Shown here piece by piece: positions 1 through 7,184 of a stretch of 58,983 nucleotides of DNA. The position numbers and the translations under genes are program-made. This DNA comes from an uncultured Bacteroidales bacterium (lineage in GTDB: Bacteria > Bacteroidota > Bacteroidia > Bacteroidales > Muribaculaceae). The stretch is taken from assembly GCA_902785925.1 (NCBI GenBank), contig CADAAI010000017.1, positions 1-58,983 of the forward strand, read 5' to 3'. The notes under the pieces are model-generated. The model had not been told where the DNA came from. It searched no databases and saw only the letters and a program-made list of their open reading frames with translations. Within the stretch, counting starts at the first letter, position 1, and every line of letters starts with the position of its first letter.

Positions 1-460
1 AGATATAACCTTGATAGAGGTTATCGCACACGATGAATGTCTCAAACGGCACTCCCTGGAAGTCTGCTGGTATGGCATGGAGTCTGCCTATCCGTTGCAT
101 ACGGATGGGATATGCCGACAGCGTTCTGAGCCAGTCGAGCGCAGCGACTGCCTGCGCCACTTGTAGCGCAGTGATAACGAACCGCTGCTTGTCCTTCTTG
201 CACATATATCCCTTCTCGCCATAGCGATGAAGGATATAGATCTTGTTCCATCGGAAAAGGCAGAATGCCTTGACTTCATCGATGGAATACCCCTGCGCTA
301 TTAGAGTGAACAGATAGCGCAGCTGCTTTTCAGTCAAATTCGCGAGTAAGTGAGAGTAGAAAGAAAATCTCGTTTTCTTTTTGCCGAGCGAGAGCGAATT
401 ATCCAACTCCTCCTACCGTGTGGGAAGTTTGATGTCGATAGTTTTAGTGTCTTTACCCAT
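1..460 (-). pseudogene. conserved hypothetical gene, broken by in-frame amber, cut by window edge
   Basis: On the reverse strand an ATG at 458-460 opens a frame that reads MGKDTKTIDIKLPTR, meets TAG at 413-415 (codon 16), and then stays open for about 137 codons to the window start. The downstream part reads as ordinary protein (for example EKQLRYLFTLIAQGYSIDEV near its beginning), so the stop looks like a nonsense mutation in a once intact gene. Translation could instead start just after the stop, at a TTG (codon 19). I do not recognise the family. A -7 like element (TACATTTG, reverse strand, 483-490) lies about 22 bases upstream of the ATG, so the gene keeps a plausible promoter. The rest of the gene lies outside the window, so I cannot tell whether it carries further lesions. 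Confidence 0.55.
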
Positions 461-467
461 AATAAAA

Positions 468-500
468 GCGGTTATCGTGCTGCAAATGTACGGTAACCGC
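468..500 (-). terminator. hairpin after the WG-repeat gene
   Basis: GCGGTTA (468-474) pairs with TAACCGC (494-500) around a loop that includes a short extra CG pairing. On the reverse strand it is followed by CTTTTATT, as expected for a rho-independent terminator of the WG-repeat gene that ends at 525. The same bases include the -7 like element of the next reverse-strand gene, so a promoter and a terminator may overlap here. Confidence 0.4.
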
Positions 501-524
501 CTCTATGCGTAAAAGACAACAAAG

Positions 525-1952
525 TCAATCGATATTCCAGTACGCATCTGGGTCGCCATCTAATACACTATCAATATCTTCGTCAGAATATCCCATAACT
601 TTTTGAGCATAAGAGTCATTATATTTAGAATAATGTTGCTCCTCATTTTGAATAGAAGTATCTGATTTACTTACTTCGCTTAGATTAATTTTTTCAACAT
701 TATCTCCTTTTTTGACAAGAATATAGTTTTGGTCAATAATATCGATAAAATCATATTCACATGGAATTAATTCTGAACCTAAATGTGTTATTATTCCATG
801 TTTACCATCTTTTGTTATATATATAAAACCACCTCTTGTGAAGGTTATTTCATCATAGTCATCTTCATAAATTATAAATCCTCCACTAGTAATAAATCCA
901 TGTTTTCCATTTTTATAAAAATCAATATATGGTTCTTTACTATATTCACTATAACGTCTTTTTTCAATAAATATAATAAGATCACAATTATCTAGAAGGC
1001 ATGTACCATTATACCCATTGAAGAGCCAATACTTCTTACCTTTTTTAGCTATAATAAATACGACTGTGCCCCATTTCCATAGTAGATCTCCTTTTGAAAT
1101 CTTATGATATCCATTTTCAAATAGACTTTTACCACTTTTATCTAAAATGATTTTATCAAAAAATGGTTCTGATGCTACTTTAAGTTTAATATAATTTGTC
1201 AACAATCCATATTTCCCATTTTTTTCAGTTATATAGAAACATCCATCTTTTGTACCTACCCTAAAACAATTGTCAAATTCATGTATAGGTATAATACCAT
1301 AATATAAACCACCTTTAATAGAAACGGTATAATGATAATTATCATAAATATAATGTAACTGATTCGTGGATCTATTTAGATAATATATATCAGGCAATAT
1401 TTCGTTTCCTTTTTTGTCTAATACTCCAAATCTTCTTTTATTTTTATTTCTATAATATATATAATCACCTAATACATTATGTTTTAAATAGCATAAGACA
1501 AGTTCTTTATATTCTTTAGATGCTTTTTTGTCAGTAACATTATAAATGAATGAACCTGTTTTTGATTTAACAAGGCAAATTAAATCAGATAATTTATATG
1601 TAGTGATACTCTCATAAACGCAATTAATTAAAATGTTTTCATTTGAGTCTATGAGCCCTATTTTGTTATTTTTCTCACATATATAAATTCCTCCATCAAT
1701 AAGAAGAACGGCATCATATTTCCTACAATCAAATATATTATAGAAAAAACCAGATTCATCTATAGGAATATAAGATCTATATCTATCATAATATAGTTCA
1801 TGACCATTTCCATAATCACATTTTTTATGCCCACCCCAGCGACCTTTCAATATTCCATTTGCATCTACATAATAAGAATAATGATTACCTGTACGTCTTT
1901 CAATTTTGATTTTCTTTTTTTCCTTATCTTTATTTGGGATTGGTTTTCTCAT
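525..1952 (-). CDS. WG-repeat protein, AT-rich
   Basis: This 475-residue protein is built from degenerate WG (KWG) repeats, each with a core like NGKYGLL or KDGKHGII followed by a strand and an acidic turn. Clear units start near residues 95 (NNKIGLIDSNENI), 171 (NKRRFGVLDKKGNEI), 244 (NGKYGLL), 347 (KNGKHGFI) and 381 (KDGKHGII). WG repeats form beta-rich binding scaffolds; no enzyme activity is implied. There is no signal peptide or membrane segment, so it is probably cytosolic. The last 25 residues are a separate acidic tail (GYSDEDIDSVLDGDPDAYW). Base composition is much more AT-rich than the neighbours and the codon choice differs (many AAT, ATA, TAT), which points to horizontal acquisition. 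The ligand is unknown. Confidence 0.85.
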   Translation of the reverse strand: MRKPIPNKDKEKKKIKIERRTGNHYSYYVDANGILKGRWGGHKKCDYGNGHELYYDRYRSYIPIDESGFFYNIFDCRKYDAVLLIDGGIYICEKNNKIGLIDSNENILINCVYESITTYKLSDLICLVKSKTGSFIYNVTDKKASKEYKELVLCYLKHNVLGDYIYYRNKNKRRFGVLDKKGNEILPDIYYLNRSTNQLHYIYDNYHYTVSIKGGLYYGIIPIHEFDNCFRVGTKDGCFYITEKNGKYGLLTNYIKLKVASEPFFDKIILDKSGKSLFENGYHKISKGDLLWKWGTVVFIIAKKGKKYWLFNGYNGTCLLDNCDLIIFIEKRRYSEYSKEPYIDFYKNGKHGFITSGGFIIYEDDYDEITFTRGGFIYITKDGKHGIITHLGSELIPCEYDFIDIIDQNYILVKKGDNVEKINLSEVSKSDTSIQNEEQHYSKYNDSYAQKVMGYSDEDIDSVLDGDPDAYWNID

Positions 1953-1988
1953 AAAGCAATATTATATTTTGCAAATATACAACATTTT

Positions 1989-2237
1989 TCAGAACCAGTA
2001 TCCATATGCTCTCTTTTTATTCTCAAAAATCGGTGGTGTGAACAGTTTCGCCGTGTCGCTGTTGGCGAACTCGGCAAAATATTCTTCATTCTTCCGCATA
2101 AGATTCACGATGTCACGAAGGCCTTGAATGTCGAGCATATTGCCCTGCAACACGTTCACCACAATGGAACGCAGTTGCTCAATGACACGCAGATGCAGAC
2201 GGTCAGCGACCGTAAACGACCAGTCTATACCTATCAT
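1989..2237 (-). CDS. small hypothetical protein or C-terminal remnant
   Basis: An 82-residue frame starting MIGIDWSFTVADRLHLRVIE and ending ENKKRAYGYWF. The frame stays open 12 codons upstream of this ATG to a TAA that sits in a dispersed repeat (2271-2290), so it could be the C-terminal stub of a longer gene cut off by repeat insertion. Composition is normal for a coding region, with mixed hydrophobic and acidic helices, and differs from the AT-rich WG gene 36 bases downstream. I do not recognise a family and see no signal peptide or membrane segment. It may also be a chance frame. Confidence 0.35.
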   Translation of the reverse strand: MIGIDWSFTVADRLHLRVIEQLRSIVVNVLQGNMLDIQGLRDIVNLMRKNEEYFAEFANSDTAKLFTPPIFENKKRAYGYWF

Positions 2238-2602
2238 CTCTCCGCAGGCGACTACCCCAGCCTCTAACGCAATTGTGAATTATGCATTGTCTAAATCGTT
2301 CTTTGACATGTTGCCACCCACCACTCAAGGCTGAACACACTGAACACGGTGAACACAGTTATTCCATCGATTCCATGTTTCATAATTCCTGCGCAAGCAG
2401 GCTTTTCGACAACGATAGTTGCAACTTTGTGAGATTATACCAATATCAAACAAAAAATAATTTTAGCGACCACAGGGAGCTTTGATTTCCACTCCGCAGG
2501 AGTGGCAAGATTGTGCATTGTGAATTATGCATTGTGCATTCATGAAGCTCTCCCCTACTTCCTTGTAACTTTTTAATATTGTTTTCTCGCAAGCCCCTCC
2601 AC
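2238..2602. repeat. gene-free stretch with dispersed 'attgtgcatta' repeats
   Basis: No credible gene lies between the small ORF and the ATPase promoter. The stretch holds two copies of a dispersed repeat rich in alternating ttgtgcatt / aattatgcatt units (2271-2290 and 2510-2540), and a short run of the 9-mer theme 'gaacacact / gaacacggt / gaacacagt' (about 2333-2360). Related units occur at 3949-3980, 17394-17425 and 26272-26293. The rest looks like degraded intergenic DNA. Confidence 0.6.
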
Positions 2603-2610
2603 TACCTTTG
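2603..2610 (+). promoter_or_regulatory. -7 promoter element for the ATPase gene
   Basis: TACCTTTG matches the Bacteroidetes -7 consensus TAnnTTTG, with a TTG about 22 bases upstream. A transcript from here would carry the 185-base palindrome (2627-2812) as its 5' leader before the ATG at 2827. Confidence 0.5.
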
Positions 2611-2626
2611 CCTCAAAAAACAATTA

Positions 2627-2812
2627 AACCCGAATCGGTCATTAGGATTTATGTGAGAACAGAATTTATTTTGAGTAGGTTGTAAAGATATTGTCGAAGA
2701 CATAGCGGGCTATGACAAGACAATATCTGCAACAAGATGCCAAAATAAAACTGTTATGACATAAAAGACCCAAAAAAATAACTTGTCGTCGGCCTAATGA
2801 CCGATTTGGGTT
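2627..2812. repeat. 186-bp imperfect palindrome (possible MITE or leader structure)
   Basis: The outer arms are 20-mers that match as inverted repeats with one mismatch (AACCCGAATCGGTCATTAGG at 2627-2646; its complement at 2793-2812). Inner arms continue the pairing: TTTATGT with ACATAAA, AACAG with CTGTT, TTATTTTG with CAAAATAA, and AGATATTGTC with GACAATATCT. The apex is CATAGCGGGCTATG (2701-2714). The right arm carries about 25 extra bases between the outer 20-mer and the inner arm. It lies between a promoter and the ATPase start codon. It could be a miniature inverted-repeat element, a regulatory leader or a replication site. Confidence 0.75.
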
Positions 2813-2826
2813 AAAACTGAAACACC

Positions 2827-4188
2827 ATGGAAATAAAAACCATCACCGAAGAATTCATGCGCCGAATGGACAACGAAATGCGATACCATTCCAAACTCTA
2901 CGAAAAAGGCAGCGAACCATTTGATGCTCAAGAACTCTCATCAATGGCTGCACGCTCTTTGCCTGCTGTCGATCTATGGCACGGACTCTGGTACCAGGGA
3001 GAAATGGCATGCTTGTTTGGCGAGCCAAACGTCGGCAAGACCATCCTCGCTATGCAAATCGCCAACGTGCTGAGCAAGCGAGGACTGAAGACATTCTACT
3101 ACGACTTCGAGAATGCCGCACATCAGTTCAAGGCGCGCTACAAAACCGACAAGTCAGACCCCAACTCGAGCGACGGAAACTACATCGTCAAGCCTCTTAA
3201 CCCCAACTACTCAAATGCCAAGCTCGATAGCCGAAGCGTGCTCGAGTACATCAAGAAAGACTTCACAACCGAGCGTGCACCGGTCATCATTATCGACGAT
3301 ATTACTCACCTCATAGGCTCGGGAGACCAGGCCGACGTTCGCTACGTCCTCAACACTCTTCGCAGCTGGACGCAGCACTTCCTTGTATCTATACTCGTTC
3401 TCGCTCATTCCAAGCGACGCAAACCATCCTCACTCACCACCATCGACACTCTGGCTGGCTCTTTCGAGTTCTCCTACGCTTTCGACTCTATTTTCTCTCT
3501 CACTCGCGCCAATCAGTACAACGCCGAGCACAACAACATCACACATTATATTAAACACCACAAGAACCGCATGGGGCCCGTCATCTACCACGAACTCAAC
3601 GTCATCACGGTGAAGTTCGGGCGCGATGACGACAATGGTTTTCTACAGTTCAACGATTTCTACACTGGAGGCAACGAGCGCCAACTGCTGCGCGACTATG
3701 GCTACAACACTAGTGAACAAATTAACAAAGCTATCCTGCAGTATAAAAAACTCTCCTTTTCCACAAGAGAGATTGCCAATATTGTAGGCTGTTCACAGTC
3801 GCATGTCTCTAGGACCATACGCAAGTACCAATCCAGCAACTCCCCCTCTTGTCTAGACGAGGCAAGTAGCAACTCCCCCTCTAAGATAGAGGGGGCTGGG
3901 AAGAGTATGATAGAGGAACCTCACGGCGAGGCTACCGGGAGTATGACTAATTGTGCATTGAGCATCATGCATTGTGCATTAAAACCTAAGCCTATGCCAA
4001 GGGTAAAGCTCGAGCCAAATCTCACGCCCATCTACGACGAGTCACGTTACATCCTTGACCCCTACGGAGAGAGAATAACCGTCGATGAATACAAGGAATA
4101 CTATAGCGATGACGCACAAAATGAAGGTCAAGACTACCATTCAGGCAATCAAGACCTCGTTTTCAACGACTTTGATCCCCCTGTCTGA
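2827..4188 (+). CDS. RecA-like AAA ATPase with C-terminal HTH
   Basis: The 453-residue protein has a RecA/RepA-type P-loop (GEPNVGKTILA, near residue 69), a Walker B strand ending VIIIDDITHL (near residue 155), and a motor-like stretch with LAHSKRRKP. After about residue 298 comes a helix-turn-helix (TREIANIVGCSQSHVSRTI) of the kind that binds DNA. This layout fits RepA-like helicases or ATPases of mobile and integrated elements in Bacteroidales, so a role in replication or mobilisation is likely but not shown. Residues about 337-387 (bases 3836-3986) are translated dispersed repeat DNA, including the peptide NCALSIMHCAL, inserted in the linker after the HTH without breaking the frame. The C-terminal part (about 390-453) is acidic. 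A -7 element lies at 2603 and a long palindrome lies in the leader. Confidence 0.8.
   Translation: MEIKTITEEFMRRMDNEMRYHSKLYEKGSEPFDAQELSSMAARSLPAVDLWHGLWYQGEMACLFGEPNVGKTILAMQIANVLSKRGLKTFYYDFENAAHQFKARYKTDKSDPNSSDGNYIVKPLNPNYSNAKLDSRSVLEYIKKDFTTERAPVIIIDDITHLIGSGDQADVRYVLNTLRSWTQHFLVSILVLAHSKRRKPSSLTTIDTLAGSFEFSYAFDSIFSLTRANQYNAEHNNITHYIKHHKNRMGPVIYHELNVITVKFGRDDDNGFLQFNDFYTGGNERQLLRDYGYNTSEQINKAILQYKKLSFSTREIANIVGCSQSHVSRTIRKYQSSNSPSCLDEASSNSPSKIEGAGKSMIEEPHGEATGSMTNCALSIMHCALKPKPMPRVKLEPNLTPIYDESRYILDPYGERITVDEYKEYYSDDAQNEGQDYHSGNQDLVFNDFDPPV
3836..3986. repeat. dispersed intergenic repeats inside the ATPase reading frame
   Basis: Two 'aactccccctct' modules, a 'gaggaacctcacggcgaggct' module and an 'attgtgcattgagcatcatg' module lie in tandem. 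The same kinds of unit occur in intergenic DNA elsewhere in this window (2510-2540, 17394-17425). Here they are in frame and translated. Confidence 0.7.
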
Positions 4189-4239
4189 GTCAACTGAGTC
4201 AACTGAGTCAGGTGAGTCAACCGAGTCAGGTGAGTCAAT
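4186..4239. repeat. six tandem 9-bp units (TGAGTCAAC)
   Basis: Six consecutive 9-mers of the form TGAGTCAAC / TGAGTCAGG, with one first-base change (CGAGTCAGG at 4222-4230). The first unit supplies the TGA stop of the ATPase gene. Confidence 0.85.
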
Positions 4240-4338
4240 TGTCCTTAATAACCACAAGCCGCATGGCTTGAAACAAAACATTTTGTCCTTAATGGTCTGA
4301 AAAAACATCCACGCGCAGCCTACTCTCCACTCTCCCCC
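4236..4338. repeat. dispersed repeat, copy A (inverted partner at 6288-6399)
   Basis: The run CAATTGTCCTTAATA ... GCATGGCTT ... TGTCCTT ... ACGCGCAGCC ... CTCTCCACTCTC matches, as the reverse complement and with several differences, the stretch at 6288-6399. The two copies bracket glyA and the DUF486 gene. The remainder up to glyA holds a 'tactgataactgaaaact' repeat and the glyA promoter. Confidence 0.7.
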
Positions 4339-4394
4339 CTCCCTTTTTTATAAAAAAACTGACAACTAATTACTGATAACTGAAAACTATTTAC

Positions 4395-4402
4395 TACCTT
4401 TG
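4395..4402 (+). promoter_or_regulatory. -7 promoter element for glyA
   Basis: TACCTTTG, matching TAnnTTTG, gives a leader of roughly 60 bases before the glyA ATG at 4466. Confidence 0.5.
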
Positions 4403-4465
4403 CCGAATAATTTAGAAAACCAATTTAGACTAGTCTATAAACAACATTAACATTATTCTTAAAAG

Positions 4466-5746
4466 ATGAAGAGAGACGATTTACTGTTCAGCATCATCGA
4501 GCGTGAACACCTGCGTCAACAACGTGGCATTGAGCTCATTGCCAGTGAGAATTTCGTAAGTGATCAAGTTATGCAAGCTATGGGTAGCTGCCTGACAAAC
4601 AAGTATGCCGAGGGTTATCCCGGCCACCGTTACTATGGCGGTTGCCAGGTAGTAGACGAGGCCGAGACTCTAGCACAGGAGCGCATCAAGCAGCTCTTTG
4701 GCGCCGAGTATGCCAACGTGCAGCCCCACAGTGGTGCCCAGGCTAACATGGCCGTTTTCATGGCCTGCCTGAAACCCGGCGACAAGTTCATGGGTCTGAA
4801 CCTTGCTCATGGCGGTCACCTGTCACACGGAAGCCCAGTTAACTTCTCGGGTCTCGTGTTCCAACAGTGCGAATACAACGTTACCCCCGACACTAACATC
4901 GTTGACTATGACATGATGGAGGAAGTTGCCCTGCGCGAGCAACCCAAGCTCATCGTGGGTGGCGCCAGCGCCTACAGCCGCGAGTGGGATTACGAGCGCA
5001 TGCGCAAGATTGCCGACAAGGTGGGTGCTATCCTGATGATTGACATGGCTCACCCAGCAGGTCTTATCGCTGCCGGATTGCTCAACAACCCATTGAAGTG
5101 GGCTCACATCGTTACCAGTACAACTCACAAGACCCTGCGTGGTCCACGCGGTGGTATCATCTTGATGGGTAAGGACTTCGACAATCCTTGGGGCAAGACT
5201 ACCAAGAAGGGCGTAGTTCGCAAGATGTCTTCTCTGCTCGACTCAGCAGTGTTCCCCGGCGTTCAGGGTGGACCACTTGAGCACGTAATCGCTGCCAAGG
5301 CAGTAGCCTTCGGCGAGGCACTTCAACCCGAATTCAAGGCTTACCAGCAGCAAGTTAAGGCCAACGCTCAGGCAATGGCTCAGGCACTGCTTGCCAAGGG
5401 TTACAAGATTGCCAGTGGCGGTACCGACAACCACTGCATCCTGCTCGACCTTCGTCCCAAGTATCCCGAGTTGACCGGTAAGGTTGCCGAGAACGCCCTC
5501 GTAGCTGCCGACATCACCGTTAACAAGAACATGGTGCCATTCGACGACCGCAGCGCCTTCCAGACCTCAGGTATCCGCCTGGGAACTCCAGCCATCACTA
5601 CCCGTGGTGCTAAGGAAGACATGATGGGCGAGATCGTTGAGCTTATCGACACCGTGCTCCAGAAGCCCGAGGACGAAGCCACCATCACCATGGTTCGCGA
5701 GAAAGTGAACAACATGATGAAGGACTTCCCAATGTTTGCTTGGTAA
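4466..5746 (+). CDS. glyA: serine hydroxymethyltransferase
   Basis: The enzyme converts serine and tetrahydrofolate to glycine and 5,10-methylene-THF, the main source of one-carbon units, in the cytosol with pyridoxal phosphate. The 426-residue length is normal for the family. The N-terminus has the substrate motif [10 protein letters not shown], followed by the glycine-rich [15 protein letters not shown] region. The PLP-binding lysine is in [12 protein letters not shown] (Lys222). The motif LLDLRP and a C-terminal GIRLGTPA are also in place. It has its own promoter (4395) and terminator (5770-5806), so it is probably a single-gene unit. GC-rich, biased codon use fits a highly expressed gene. 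Confidence 0.98.
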   Translation: MKRDDLLFSIIEREHLRQQRGIELIASENFVSDQVMQAMGSCLTNKYAEGYPGHRYYGGCQVVDEAETLAQERIKQLFGAEYANVQPHSGAQANMAVFMACLKPGDKFMGLNLAHGGHLSHGSPVNFSGLVFQQCEYNVTPDTNIVDYDMMEEVALREQPKLIVGGASAYSREWDYERMRKIADKVGAILMIDMAHPAGLIAAGLLNNPLKWAHIVTSTTHKTLRGPRGGIILMGKDFDNPWGKTTKKGVVRKMSSLLDSAVFPGVQGGPLEHVIAAKAVAFGEALQPEFKAYQQQVKANAQAMAQALLAKGYKIASGGTDNHCILLDLRPKYPELTGKVAENALVAADITVNKNMVPFDDRSAFQTSGIRLGTPAITTRGAKEDMMGEIVELIDTVLQKPEDEATITMVREKVNNMMKDFPMFAW

Positions 5747-5769
5747 TCGATCAGCACATTAAAAAATCA

Positions 5770-5806
5770 AATAAGGAGGTTGCCCGATTGTGGTGTCCTC
5801 CTTATT
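5770..5806 (+). terminator. rho-independent terminator of glyA
   Basis: AATAAGGAGG (5770-5779) pairs with CCTCCTTATT (5797-5806), and the T-run TTTTT follows within the arm end. It lies about 25 bases after the glyA stop. Confidence 0.85.
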
Positions 5807-5843
5807 TTTCACCCACATCTTTCCTGGTTTCAAGAATTATGAT

Positions 5844-5851
5844 TACTTTTG
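5844..5851 (+). promoter_or_regulatory. -7 promoter element for the DUF486 gene
   Basis: TACTTTTG, a TAnnTTTG match, about 30 bases before the ATG at 5882. Confidence 0.5.
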
Positions 5852-5881
5852 CAGCCGTTTTTGAAATACTAAACCAAAAAA

Positions 5882-6280
5882 ATGTCGTATCTTAAACATA
5901 TGAACTGGGCAATAATTGCAACCCTCGGACTGCTCATCATGAGCAATATAGTGATGACCTTTGCATGGTATGGACACCTGAAACTGCAACAGATGGGCAT
6001 CTCAACACACTGGCCTCTAATCCTAGTGATAGTGTTGTCTTGGGGCATCGCTTTCTTTGAATACACCCTTATGGTCCCCGCCAACCGAATAGGCTTTGAA
6101 GGCAACGGAGGCCCGTTCTCACTGATGCAGCTGAAGGTACTTCAGGAAGTTATCACGCTGACAGTGTTCACAGTGTTTGTGAAACTGTTCTTCAGCAACG
6201 AGACACTGCACTGGAACCACTTTGTCTCATTCGCACTGCTCATTGTAGCCGTCTACTTCGCGTTTATGGAAGTGGATTAG
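5882..6280 (+). CDS. DMT-superfamily small membrane protein (DUF486)
   Basis: A 132-residue integral membrane protein with four hydrophobic segments: about residues 10-27 (IIATLGLLIMSNIVMTF), 45-62 (LILVIVLSWGIAFFEYTL), 86-104 (EVITLTVFTVFVKLFF) and 112-128 (FVSFALLIVAVYFAFM). The conserved stretch EYTLMVPANRIGFEG between helices two and three is the hallmark of the DUF486 family, which belongs to the drug/metabolite transporter clan. The substrate is unknown. It has its own promoter at 5844 and sits between two inverted dispersed repeats. Confidence 0.85.
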   Translation: MSYLKHMNWAIIATLGLLIMSNIVMTFAWYGHLKLQQMGISTHWPLILVIVLSWGIAFFEYTLMVPANRIGFEGNGGPFSLMQLKVLQEVITLTVFTVFVKLFFSNETLHWNHFVSFALLIVAVYFAFMEVD

Positions 6281-6287
6281 ACAGTAC

Positions 6288-6399
6288 AGAGTGGAGAGTG
6301 AAGAGTAGAGAGTTGGCTGCGCATGGGTGTTTTTCAAGACAATCAAGGACAATGTGCCAATTATTAAGCCATTCGGCTTTGGGCTATTAAGGACAATTG
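6288..6399. repeat. dispersed repeat, copy B (inverted partner of 4236-4338)
   Basis: Starting AGAGTGGAGAGTGAAGAG, through GGCTGCGCATGGGTGTTTTT, to CTATTAAGGACAATTG, this reads as the reverse complement of copy A with several substitutions and small indels. It lies directly after the DUF486 gene. Confidence 0.7.
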
Positions 6400-6484
6400 C
6401 TTTTGTAGGGAATAATGCAGAATGTGGAATGTGGTTAACACCTTAATTTTCCTTAAATATGACAATGGGTTGAAAGTAATTCGT

Positions 6485-6492
6485 TATTTTTG
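6485..6492 (+). promoter_or_regulatory. -7 promoter element for the ABC-parA unit
   Basis: TATTTTTG in the context TTATTTTTGCAA fits the Bacteroidetes -7 element. Transcription from here starts only a few bases before the ATG at 6504, which is one reason to prefer the ATG at 6540 for the ABC ATPase. Confidence 0.45.
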
Positions 6493-6539
6493 CAAATTAT
6501 TTCTTGGAAGTAAAGAAATATATAGTAAAGGATAATGAA

Positions 6540-7184
6540 ATGAACACAATAACCCTTCACAACACACTGCCTGCGGTGTTTGCCGGTCGAGGCGACACTG
6601 GAAGCGAGATATGGCTTCGCGATGTCACGTTTGAGCGCGGAAAGCATTATCTCATCAGCGCCGAGAGTGGTACTGGCAAGTCGTCACTGTGCAGCTACCT
6701 CTACGGCTACCGCACCGATTACAGCGGCACAATGGCCTTTGATGGCCGTGACATACGCCAACTGAGCGTTGCCGAGTGGTGCCAGGTACGCGTCCACAAC
6801 CTTGCCTATCTAGCCCAAGACATGAAGCTCTTTCCAGAGCTAACTGCACTTGAGAACATCATGCTCAAGAACAGCATCACCAACCACAAGACCGAACAAG
6901 AGATTGTGGGAATGATGCAGCAACTAGGCATAGGCGACAAAGTGAACAGTCTAGTTGCCAAGCTGTCGATAGGCCAGCAACAACGAGTTGCGATAGTGCG
7001 CACCCTGTGCCAGCCATGTGACTTCATACTGCTTGATGAACCCGTGAGCCATCTTGACGACACCAACAACGCGATTGTTGCACAGATGGTAATGGAAGAA
7101 GCCAAGCGACAAGGAGCCGGAGTGATCTCGACCTCGGTAGGAAATAACGTGAAGATAACCGTCGACAAGGAATTCAAACTATGA
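6540..7184 (+). CDS. ABC transporter ATP-binding protein
   Basis: The 214-residue nucleotide-binding subunit has Walker A (AESGTGKSS, residues 41-49), the Q-loop region (YLAQDMKLFPEL), the ABC signature (LSIGQQQRV), Walker B (FILLDEPVSHLDD) and no fused membrane domain. It resembles the LolD/FtsE/MacB class, which pairs with FtsX-like permeases; the next gene encodes such a permease and overlaps it by four bases (ATGA), so the two form one transporter. The substrate is unknown; lipoprotein, lipid or peptide export, or mechanical signalling across the membrane, are all possible for this class. An in-frame ATG at 6504 would add 12 residues but sits almost on the predicted transcription start. 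Confidence 0.9.
   Translation: MNTITLHNTLPAVFAGRGDTGSEIWLRDVTFERGKHYLISAESGTGKSSLCSYLYGYRTDYSGTMAFDGRDIRQLSVAEWCQVRVHNLAYLAQDMKLFPELTALENIMLKNSITNHKTEQEIVGMMQQLGIGDKVNSLVAKLSIGQQQRVAIVRTLCQPCDFILLDEPVSHLDDTNNAIVAQMVMEEAKRQGAGVISTSVGNNVKITVDKEFKL

Noticed and set aside
2827..4188. RecA recombinase assignment for the ATPase gene
   Set aside because: It lacks RecA's DNA-binding loops and C-terminal domain and ends with an HTH, so RepA-like is a better label.
1..4400. Complete integrated mobile element
   Set aside because: No integrase, transposase, relaxase or attachment-site pair is visible; only repeats, a palindrome and a RepA-like ATPase.
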